Below, piece by piece: positions 22,301 through 34,300 of a DNA stretch of 64,000 bases. The stretch's first letter is position 1; each line of letters begins with the position of its first letter. The DNA lies in assembly GCA_034509755.1 (NCBI GenBank), contig CM067556.1:17321501-17385500 (forward strand), written 5' to 3'. The notes beneath the pieces are model-generated. The model was not told the DNA's origin and did not search any database. It worked only from the letters and a program-made list of their open reading frames with translations. The translations under genes were made by a program, and so were the position numbers. Origin of the DNA: Anisodus tanguticus. Lineage: Eukaryota; Streptophyta; Magnoliopsida; Solanales; Solanaceae.

Positions 22301-25300
22301 GGCAATAAAACAGTCATCCCTCTCCTATATAAACACCCCCTTACACCATTGTTGAGCACAAGAGTTAACAAGAAAGAGAGGCGACAAAAACAAAGGTGCA
22401 CGAAAATACACAACCAAAATAGTTTTCTTCCTACAACTTCCAAGCATCATTTCGTTACTCAATATTCTTCACGGTAGCTCTTGAGTTTCCTTTGCTCAAG
22501 GGTTCCATTGTTGTTTTATCTTGGGAGACAAATTGTCCAGGACGTATAAAGGATACATACGGGGCAATATTGTCTTAAGGAAAGAGTGCTACACTCGACT
22601 CAAAGAAAAACAATTTACATTTTTCCGTCTTCTACAAAACTGGAATTTCCGGTTTTCACTTGTGTAACGATTGTAATTTCGATTCCATGTTGAATTATTG
22701 AAATCTTTGTTTATCCTTTCGAATACTTGTAATAGTTAAATACTTCCCGTACTGCTTTATAAAGTACCATAGAGCAAAACTCCCAACATCTTAAGACAAT
22801 ATTTGTATTGTATTACTATTAGTGTTCGAAAGATGTCGGTCAAAAGTTGTGTGACCAAATCGGATATGGAAATGGTTTTCGGTAGAAGAGAGTGATGATG
22901 ATGAACGTGTTCATGGTGTCACCGCTACCAAGATCGGGTGGGAACAAGCGCTCACGAGAGCCTGAGGATGTCAATTGGGACAAGAGGAGAAGAGTGAAGA
23001 TGTTATTCTATCTTGTAGCAGAAGGCCTATATCTATCCCAGACAAATGATCCGAATAATGGTGAGAAGGAAATGGACACTCAGTCTAATGAAGTGACTGA
23101 AGTGAGCCAGAATCCGAAATTGGGATAAGTATTTTTCTTACTTGTCAAGAATAAGGATTAAATGATAAGTATTTTTCTTACTTGTCAAGAATAAAGATTA
23201 AATGATGTCTGATTAAAAAAATAGATTAAAGTAAGGAGGAATACGAAAATAATTTATATTCCTTACGCTTTAACAAATCAGAAGTTTAATCTCATCTTCT
23301 TTCCCGTTTAAAGATTGGATTGTAAATGACTTAAAAAGATCCGTTCTTTTAAGTGTAATTGTTAAAGTGTGTAAAGTATGTTCGCACATACGATGGAGAA
23401 AGATCCACTAACTGTGCGAAAACTGTTACCACTCTTAAGTAAGCGCCAAGAATTATCTGGGCACCAATCATAACGGAAGAAGTCTAAAAGTTAATGACGT
23501 TGAGCCTGTCATATTATTTGGCAGAAGATCCTTCATAGGATGATATTGGACACTCAGTCATACAAAGCCTCCGGGCGACTGGAGTGGGCCAAAATTCCTT
23601 GATAGGATGATATTGGACACTCAGTCATACAAAGCCTCCGGGCGACTAGAGTGGGCTGAAATTCCTTGATATGGTGATATTGGACACTCAGTCATATAAA
23701 GCCTCCGGGCGACTGGAGTGGGGCCAGAATTCATTTCATAGAAAAAGTAATGGACATCTAGTAAAGTGGGCCAGAGTTTCCAGGTCTGAAATGATCTGAA
23801 GCCTAAAGAAAGGCAGAAAAGAAATTGGACACTCAGTCTGCAAAGCAACTGCAGTGGGCCAGAGTATCCAGATCACATGTGATCCGGTTACGCCCTAACC
23901 ACGGGCAAGAAGTTGTTCATGTGAAGCAACGCCACCTCTAAAGCAGAAGGGGTTGGAGAGGCTGTCCTCAATAGGACTTCATGGATGGGGATCACTCTAA
24001 GATGAGGTGATACATATCCCTAACTTGGTTTAAGGGACGCTGTTGGTCAAGCTGGTTTGAGACTAGTCCAACAGGTCTGTAATAACTAAGAATGGTACAG
24101 TATGTCTGTAGCCATATGAATGATATATTTGTAATCCGTGCATCTATGCCATCATAGATTAAGACACGTTAAATAGCAAGTCATTCAAAAGCTAACAATG
24201 TTGAGATTGTTGCCTTCTGTCGACATAAACCCTCAAAATGAATGTGAGGTAGACGAAGAGGCAAAATCACCTTTCCAAATTCCGTCAAAGGGAATAGCGA
24301 AAGAAGCATCGCTCCTCTAGAACTTAGTCACACCTACTTGGGTGATTTGAAGGTTATACAAAATAGAGGGGGGAGACAAGTACGTTATGACCTTCATTAA
24401 TGATGGTACAACGTATGGAATCCTTTGTTTGTTAAAAAGCAAAGATGAAGTTGTTGAAGCAGATAAGCGCTACAAAGCAGAAGTTGAAAATCAACTAAGC
24501 CTACGGAATGAGTAATTCGTAGTGATAGAGGGGGAGAAAGTGAAGCATCGTTCATTAAACGATCGTTCATTTCTCACCTTAGTCCAATGGTGTTAGCCAA
24601 GCGCAAAGTCATACGCCCAATTTATGTGGGGTTGCTTGGTAAAAGTTGGAATAATGAAACAGTCAAGTTGTACCTAAGACTGTAGATTGCATATCCACTG
24701 GATCTGCAAATAACAGTAGTGCTGATCGCCTCTTGGCGTCAAAGAATACTGAATTCTTTGAAGATAGCTTTCCTTGAAAAAGGAAAAAGGAGTAATTGCT
24801 CAAGGTTAACAAGAACCCGCGAGGGCCTGACTGTCCGGAACTAGACGTTCCGTATCTACAGGACTCGAAAGTTGCTGGATATCCGGAACTTAATTTTCCA
24901 GATCTGCAGAACTCAGGGATTCTAGATGTTGAACCAAGAAGGAGCAAAGAGGGGACAAAGACTTGTTCCACACCTTCTAGCTTGTATGGTTGAGAACGAA
25001 CCATGGACAATTAACAAAGAATTGTCATCTCCAAAAGCACTGCTTTGGAAAGAAGCTAAAGAGAGAAATAGATTCCATCATATGGAACCATACGTGTGTA
25101 ATGGTTGATCTTCCTCCGGGAAAAGAACCTTTGGGTTGTAAAAAGTGCTCCCACATCCAGGGCCATTGTAGTCTTACATGGCATGGGTGTTGAAACAGCC
25201 TTCCCAACCGGAGAGTTGGAAGAAGAGGATCGAATTGGTTTGTTTGAAACTGTTGGGCTTCTTCCGAACTTTCATTTTGGTCCCCGAAATGTTAACATTT

Positions 25301-28300
25301 TGGTCCCGAAAGTCTCGTATAAAACAAACAATGAATCGATCACACAAACATTGACTCGAAGTTAGAAAGCCAACAGTTGGAAAACCAATGGTCTTAGAGT
25401 GAAAATCATATTGAAACAAAGTCTCGATATGAAAGATATGGGTATCACGATGACATCTTAGGAATTGGATTTCTAAGACATCTAACGGATCGGTCGATAG
25501 TTGACGGTCACGTTGAAGCCACCAATGGATATGAATCATAGAACGATCGGAATCATGGTGCACCCATAGACAAGGAGTGATATGCACGGTCACGTGTAGT
25601 TCAATGTATTGTACACACTACAACCGACCGGTATCGTCCTACAAACGAGATCGGTTGAACTAAGGTTCACCGATGATTTCAATACATGATTAATAGGAAG
25701 GCGTTAAGTCGGATATGACGATATCCGAATTATTCGCCGATCTACGGATTATAGTATTCTCGGATGTCCAATGTTCTAGGAGAACACAAGTGATGCAAAC
25801 GGACATCGGATCGAAGAACACCAAAGCCACAAGTAAATGTGTATGGTGGGTCTTAGAAAAACCTCTAAGCAAACTTGCATCGACCGATTCATGATGGAAT
25901 CGGAGTTTATCGCTTTATACAAAGCATGAAAGAAGTTGAGTAACTTCATGAGTCCTTAGAGGACGTCCCTTATTGGGAGAAACCCGTGCCTTCGACAGCT
26001 ATACACTCGTGGCTAGCCGGTCGGCTTTAGGAAGGACACGGATGACGGCGTCGGACATATCCGTCGGGATCTGTCGGAGACATAAGACCGTATGGCGGTT
26101 GATCATCACGGGTGTCACTTCCTTATTTACTAACTAAGGGACTACCCGGAGATCAAGTGTTCTCGCTGTCTAGGGGAATGGGCTTAAAACCCAAAATATA
26201 CGGACCAATACAAATGAAAACCCAACCTTACGAACTGGAGATCCCGGTAATTTGGTTCAATGGGAAAACTAAGTTGTAAAGGTTCGATTGATCGCTTCGG
26301 TGGAAGCATGAGCACTTCGGATAGTGATTTCGAAAAGAAACACCAAATCCAAAGCCGTTCCCGACATAGACGTTAAGTGCTATCTCAAGATGGGTAAAGG
26401 TTAAGTTTTCAAAACTCGTAAAGATCCTCAACAATTGAGGTTAGGTCTTTGGGAAACTTTTAATGGTTCCTAACACTTGTGAAAGTGGGGTATAGCAGAT
26501 ACCTTGTAGGAGACCACCTATTTAAGTGCGAGGACGGGCCGCCTCAAAATTGAACGCACTTAAGAATTCAAGACGTTGTCCATGGCCAAAACGGACAAAA
26601 CATTACGAAGAAGAGAGTAAGGGAATTTGTTGTGTTGGTACCGTTGTCTTGGCTTACACTAAACACCGACGGTTCAAGACATCACGTTCACCGCGCGGTA
26701 AGTAAGTCCGATGGTATTCAACTATGGAAGGTTCAAAGCCGAGGCTACCTCTCCTTATGCAACATCGGTCCGCCGAAATATTGCTTTGGAAATGAAAAGA
26801 CACCATGTGAGTGCGCCAAAATCTCTTTCAAGAGGGGATTGTTGGAAATTTGCCTTTGGCGGGAGTTGCGACCGACCAACTTTAACGGCTTAAACACTAG
26901 TGTAACGTATGTTGGAGAATCCGGTTCTTCACACATGCATGATCTACTAAGTACGTAGATAACCGTAGGGCCAAGAATCGTCAAATTTCATTGAGAAATG
27001 AAAGAGATATTGGTTCACGAAGTAAGGTGTTTGAAGCATGGAAAGTGTGGTATTGTGTGTAATTCTCCCTCATCGGTAGAGGAAGAAAGAATTGTTGTGT
27101 ATATAAGATTCGAAATTGGTTTGGGGTTTGGGACCCCAAGGCGTATCCCATGTGTTTAAAGGAGGGAGGACCTAGATGTGCTTCGGTTCGAGGAAAGACC
27201 ACACGCGCGCCGCCGCCGCCTCCCGCCCGTCCGGTCCGATTCCGGTTCAGAGTTCCGAGTTCCGGGTTCCGGGTTCCGGGGTTCCCGGGTTCCCGGGTTC
27301 CCGGGTCGTGGGTCGTGGGTCGTGGGTCGTGGGTCGTGGGTCGTGGGTCGTGGGTCGTGGGTCGTGGGCTGTGGGTCTTCTGATATTATCTTTTTGGGCC
27401 GAAAAACTTTGCCGTGTACGCTTGATCCCGTGTTTCGGATGTACTTGTTTGGACCGAATTCTTTCGGATGTACGCTTGGTCCCCGAAGTTTCAAGATGTA
27501 CGCTTTGGTCCCCGAAGTTTCCGAACATCGAATTTCGACGGTCAAAAACGAAATGCCAAGCACTCAATTCACCATTTATTTTGGTGAATTACTCCTCCTA
27601 TAATGGCCAAATCCGTTGGTCTTTCTCCCATTTATGTTGGTGACTTTACTACCTCCATAATGGCCATTATTTGGCTATTATGGAGGCGATTTTCAGCATA
27701 AAACAGTCATCCCTCTCCTATATAAACACCCCCTTACACCATTGTTGAGCACAAGAGTTAACGAAAGAGAGGCAAAAAACAAAGGCACGAAAATACACAA
27801 CCAAAATAGTTTTCTTCCTACAACTTCCAAGCATCATTTCATTACTCAATATTCTTCACGGTAGCTCTTGAGTTTCCTTTGCTCAAGGGTTCCATTGTCG
27901 TTTTATCTTGGGAGACAAATTGTCCAGGGACGTATAAAGGATACATACGGGGCAATATTGTCTTAAGGAAAGAGTGCTACACTCGACTCAAAGAAAAACA
28001 ATTTACATTTTTCCGTCTTCTACAAAACTGGAATTTCCGCCACTTGTGTAACGATTGTAATTTCGATTCCATGTTGAATTATTGAAATCTTTGTTTATCC
28101 TTTCGAATACTTGTAATAGTTAAATACTTCCCGTACTGCTTTATAAAGTACCATAGAGCAAAACTCCCAACAATATATACAGTGTACTACTCAACAATAT
28201 GAAATATTCTCCATGTCCTAATTAAATTTAATAGATCCAGACATGCCGTGAATTTGAATATATTCTCAAAAATTTCAACATAACAAAACCATGTGATTAC

Positions 28301-31300
28301 TTGCAGCTACAAAAAAAACATCTCCAAAACTATCTATATTCGGACTCAAGAATCTTCACATCCCATTTGCACCCCCTCAAAAATATGTGGAAACTTCCTC
28401 CTCTCAACTACTTATTAAATAATACTAGAAAATAAAGAAACGACTAAGTTGTTCCTCACTTTCCATTGCATCGTTACATATCAACAACTATTACCAAGTC
28501 AAATGCACCAAAATAGTGATCTTGCTTCAAATTTTGGCATCTTCCTTTTGTAAGTCAGACCTAACTAAAGCCTAAATAAGGCTCTACCTCCCACTAAAAG
28601 AATTCTTATTGGATAAATCAATCACATTTTTGCATTGTCAACTATTAGCAAGAAGCAGGAAGAGCAAAGTGAAGGCCTTCGATAATGACTAAATCTTTAA
28701 AGTAGCTATTACGTGCTAAAAGAATATATGAGCAGTTGTTTTCTGCATATAAATTGCAGTCAGGAATATACTGTAGTAAATTTCACAGCTAGAAAGTAAA
28801 TGACTAAACATCAAATGTTCCAATATACCATATTGAAAAAAAGTTGTAGACACCGAACAGGCTTTTATTTACATTGTCTGACAAAATCCTTACCCTTTTT
28901 TCACGGGTAGACTTATACAACTTGTCCAGTTGGTGATGTAATTGCATCTCTACCTCATCAATGACCATAACATCTGAACTTTCATAACCAGTTGCACTGA
29001 ACTGCTTGATGACTGCCTGAAGTTTAAGAATCGACTTAACTAGCAAGTAAGAATCAATATATGACACTATAAAAGTAACACTTACTGTGAGAAGAAACAA
29101 TTTGTGCCATCTCTCAAAGGTCAATTACTCAATCGAATTCTTGAGTAAGGTGGGGGTTTTCATTATTGTCACTGTTTCTTCTTTTTCTTTTTCTTTTTCT
29201 TTTTTAATAGTAATGTTTCAATCTTAGGATACAGGATATTTTTTCCTCCTTTTATCTTTCAGACAAATGAGGTTGTTGGTTTGCAAAGGGGGATGTACCA
29301 TTTATGATAGGGGTTCGGCAGACCCCAGTGCCTTTGGCTCAAACCCTGTAGTTGTCTTAAAACATTCATTTACTATATACAAATTTTATATCTTTAGAAC
29401 CAAGTAACATCAAAGGGGCTAGAATCCAGAATCCAGAACCCATAAACTTCAAATCCTGGATCCGACTCTGCTTCTTTGCACCATTTTGTATTACCATACC
29501 AATTCCAAATCCAAAGTAAGCACAAATTTTATTCAGTTAGTTCGGTAAATAAAAGGAAAATGGAGAATAACATCTGAAAATGCACTTTTTTACAACACAC
29601 TCAATTCAAGATTAAATGAAAAGAAAAACCTGACAAGCATAGAAATTAATAAAGCTTAAAATCTTCCTTCACTTTTTTATCAGTTCCTCGGAAATGAATT
29701 ACTGTTATACAATGATTCTCCAGAATTCAAGTATTCATTCACATATTAAACCTGATATCATACCTAGATCCAGATACTTCGGTTTCGGCCGCCCCCTAGA
29801 AGGGACTATTAGCGAATATTCACAGTATATTTTGTAATTATGATAGGTGTATATTTAAGGTAACCTAGGATACTTATTGTATTAGGAATCAACCTCTGTA
29901 CAACTATATATATTGTAATTAATGAAAGGAATCCACAAGGGAAATTATTCCAATCTTACATAGTATCAAGAGCCAAACCCTAATCCCTACTTTTCTCCTC
30001 CCAAGCGGCCGACCACCACCCAAATTTTGTTTCTCCCTTCTTCTCGGTCGACGGCAACACCATTACCACCATGTCTCGCCCTACTTCCCCTACCAATTCC
30101 AGTTCTTCCACTGGCACTTTTGACAATCCCCCTCAACGTTCATCGTCTTCTTTTCATCCGGCATTCGCCGTTACCAATATCAAGAATTTTATCCCTATAA
30201 TTCTTGACCAAGAAGACTATCAATATTCCATGTGGATAGAACTGTTCTATATTCATGCTTGTGCGTACAATGTGCTAGATCATATTGATGATTTTGTTCC
30301 TCGTCCCACCGATGTTGCAGACTCGACATGGCGTCGCCTTGACACCATCGTCAAACAGTGGATATACAGCACCATCTCAAAGGATTTGTTGTGTACTATC
30401 ATGAAAACAGGTGCTACGGCACGTGAACTCTGGGTACGGTTAGAAGAAATATTTCAGGATAATAAAAATACCCAGGCCGTGTATTTGGAAGAGTAATTTA
30501 ACAATACGCGTCTCGAGAATTTTACCAACATGTCCGAATATTGCAAACAACTGAAACTCATAGCCGACCAACTTTCCAACGTAGGGACATCTGTTTCAGA
30601 AACCAAGATGATACTTCAACTAGTTGGTGGTTTACCGAAAGGTTAATATGATACACTTGCGACAATGATTCAACAGGCCGACCCACTACCAAGTTTCAAC
30701 AAGGCGCGTTCACAACTCTTGTTGGAAGAGACACGCCGTACTAAACAAGAGGAGCACAATCAAAAGGCATTAGCCGTTGAAAGCATGGCATCACCGACGG
30801 CCAACACCAGCCAGCCACCACCGCCAGACCACCAGCAGCAACAGTCCCGCGGCGGCGGATGTGGCGGCAGAGGCCGTGGTAGCAACAACAAAGGGAAGGG
30901 TCGCGGCAAGGGCCAAAGGAACCAACAGTTAGGCACAACCCCTGCTCCCTATTTTCAGTGGGCTGGACAGCCATCTTGGCCCAATACCGGGAACTGGGCC
31001 TCGCCTGCATGCCCCTACCCAACATCAGGGGCCCAGTCCCAGCAAGCTTGGCTGTCAGGTCTCTTGGGCTCCGCCCCAGCCAATAGGCAGGCCCACCAGC
31101 CCACACAACAGGCCCATCTGGTTGCCGCCCCTCAACACCCGCAAGTCAGCAGCCTGGCCCCCACCGATTTGGGCCAGGCCTTCAACACCTTGAACCTTCA
31201 ACAGCCCGACGATAATTGGTACATTGACACCGGAGTCACATCTCACCTCACCCGGTCGTCAGGTAATTTATCTCAAATGCTTCAGTTAAAGTGTCCTCAA

Positions 31301-34300
31301 TTTATTACTGTTGGCAATGATCACCGCATTCCAATTGAAGGTTACGGTAACACACACACCAAACATCCTCACCCGCCTTTCTCCCTAAATCATGTCCTTT
31401 ACCCCCCCCCCCCCTAACATCATTAAAAACTTAATCTCTGTTAGAAAATTCACTCGCAATAATTCTGTATCTGTCGAATTTGACCCTTTTGGTTTTTCTG
31501 TGAAGGATCTCAATACGGGAAAAATTCTTACGCGCTGCAATAGTGTGGAAGACCTTTACCCCTTCAGTCAATCTTCCGCTGTCAGACCACAATCACCTAT
31601 CTCCCTTGCTGCTATCTCTCCGTCAACTTGGCACAACAGACTCGGACACCCCGGAGATCCTGTTTCTAATTTTCTTAGGACTACTAAGCGTATTCAATGT
31701 AATAATGGGAAACTTGCACAACACTATTTTTCTTGCCCGCTTGGCAAGCATACTCGTCTTCCATTTATGTCATCCAACAGTGTTACTTTCTCTCCATTTG
31801 ATATTGTTCATGCTAATTTGTGGACATCTCCGGTTGTCAGTTCTTTGGGTCACAAATTTTATCTCGTATTCTTAGATGATTTTTCACATTTTGTCTGGAT
31901 TTACCCACTGAAATTCAAAACTGAAGTTTTTGCCAAGTTCCTTGAATTTCAAATATTCATTAAAACACAGTTTGAAAAATCTATAAAATCTTTCCAATGT
32001 GATAATGAACGTGAATTTAATAACTCGGCATTTCACAATTTCTGCTCTAAACAAGGCATGGTTTTCCGTTTTTCATGTCCCTATACTTCCTCCCAAAATG
32101 AAAAGGCTGAACGAATTATACGTACCATCAATAACATGGTTCGTACCATTTTGTTTCATGCCTGTCTTCCACCACCTTTTTGGGTTTATGCTGTTAAAAT
32201 GGTAGAATCCCTTCTTAATATTTTACCCACCAACACTCTTCAAACCAAGACCCCCACCGAAATTTTATATTGTAGGATCCCGTCCTATGATCAACTTAGA
32301 ATTTTCGATTGCCTATGCTACCCCAATCTAGCCTCCATTGCCCCTCACAAATTAGCACCACGAACTACGCCCTGTGTCTTTGTTGGTCTCGCGTCTAATC
32401 ATAGGGGTTACTTGTGCTATGACCTATCCACCCGTAAAATTATTCTCTCCCGCCACATCACATTTGACGAGACGTGTTTTCCATTTTCAAATCTTCGGAA
32501 ATTTCAAACCACGGACTACACATTTCTTGATGAGACAGATCTGTCCCCACTAGTCAAATCACTGTTCCAACTTCGTTCTACTGTTCCCGAGTCACCGTCG
32601 TCGACTTCAGTGGTCTCATCTCCACTGGTGACCATCACCGACGACACCCTTGCACCATAGAGGTCCTCGCCACCCAGTCCCACGGTCGAACAACCACCTC
32701 CACCACCAATCACCCGAGAGGTCGTCCCGAAACCCTCTAGCCGACACATCGCCGCTTTACACTCAGATCGGTAACCTGCACCCATTAACAACACCTAAAC
32801 TGCCAAGCTCCACCAACACCGACAACAAACCAATACCCCAACCAGTCTCCTCAACCCCATCACCGGCGACACCCACCATCCGAAATCGGATTCTGACCCC
32901 GTAAACCAACAGCCACTAAACATACCCAATACAAACCATACACCACTGCCTACCCATCATATGGAAACTCGTGCTCAACACGGGATTTTCAAACCCAATG
33001 TTCACTTTAACCTCTCCACACAAACCCTATCACCCATTCCCAAAAATCCAAAACTAGCCAAACTAGACCCTAATTGGAATGCGGTCATGTGCGAGGAATT
33101 TAATGCTTTAACAAAGCAAAACACTTAGGATTTGGTACCTCGACCGGACGGCGTGAATGTTATCTGGTGCATGTGGCTATTTCGTCACAAGTTCAGACAG
33201 TGGTGACTTGGAGCGGTATAAAGCAAGATTGGTTGCTAATGGCACTAATCAACATGAGGGAATTGATTGTAGTGAGACATTCAGTCCGGTTGTTAAACCG
33301 GCTACTATTCGTATTGTTCTCAGTATTGCTATGGGCAAGCATTGGCCGATTCATCAGCTTAATGTCAAGAATGCATTTCTTCATGGAGATTTGAAAGAAA
33401 CTGTGTACATGCACCTGGCTTTGTTCATCCTGCAGTCCCTCAGCATGTATGTCGTCTCAGGAAGTCCCTATATGGCTTGAAACAGGCACCCCGCGCTTGG
33501 TATGATCATTTTGCCAGGTATATTATGCAGATCGGGTTTATATGTAGCAGGTGTGATAACTCTCTCTTCACTTTTCATCGTGGTAGCAGCACTGCTTATT
33601 TGCTATTATATGTGGATGACATTGTTCTTACTGCCTCCTCTGACGGTTTGAAGAATGAAATCATTGCTCTACTCAAAACTGAATTTGCTATGACTGATTT
33701 GGGCAAGCTGAGTTATTTCTTGGGTATATCAGTCATCAGATCTGCAGCTACTATGTTCTTGAGTCAGCGTAAATATGCGGAAGAGATAGTATACAGGGCT
33801 AAGATGGCAAATTGTAAAATTATGCCAACTCCGGTTGACTCGAAATTCAAGCTTAGTGTCAATGATGGTGCGCCAGTTTCTGATCCCACACTATATCGGA
33901 GTCTTGAAGGTGCCCTTCAGTATCTTACATTCACTAGACCTGATATTGCATATGCCGTTCAGCAAGTGTGTCTGTTTATGCACACCCCGCGAGAATCCCA
34001 CTTTGCTACCCTCAAGCGTATTAACCGATACATTAAGGGCACACTTGACTTTGGACTGCATCTCTACCCCTCTACACCAACCAAATTGCTCTCCTACACG
34101 GATGCAGACTGGGCAGGGTGTCCGGACACACGTCGCTCCACCTCGGGCTACTGTGTATTTCTAGGGGATAATCTTATTTCATGGTCCGCCAAGCGGCAAG
34201 CCACACTATCATGTTCAAGTGCTGAAGCAGAGTATCGAGGAGTTGCTAATGTAGTTGATGAGATCTGTTGGCTCCAAAATCTTCTTTTGGAACTCCAGTG

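Larger units (their letters stand above)
21590..28172 (+). mobile_element. LTR retrotransposon C (decayed copia type, 6.6 kb)
   Basis: Long LTRs at 21590-22788 and 26840-28172, both TGTTGGAAATTTGC...CTCCCAACA, flanked by the TSD ATATA (21585-21589 and 28173-28177). The interior is about 4 kb and non-coding apart from remnants of copia pol in plus orientation: integrase near 24385-24660, reverse transcriptase near 24980-25230 and RNase H near 25890-26200. The pol words resemble those of element H at the window end (ENEP...S..A..WKEA; GELEEE). Inserted in intron 2 of the SH3P3-like gene, opposite to the gene. Confidence 0.92.

Noticed and set aside
23526..23740. Possible CRISPR or satellite
   Set aside because: Head-to-tail tandem units without spacers and only three to four copies. 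A local tandem duplication fits better.
26632..26958. Plus-strand ORF of 108 codons crossing the start of the element C 3' LTR
   Set aside because: It runs from decayed interior into the LTR. No domain, and the other LTR copy does not keep the frame.
28804..29124. A complete 106-residue minus-strand protein
   Set aside because: Only the middle 41 codons are coding (SH3P3-like exon 2). The flanks are intron sequence read through.
33157..33480. Separate small gene in copia D
   Set aside because: It is the N-terminal half of the reverse transcriptase. The stop at its end is produced by a frame change, and the rest follows in the next frame.
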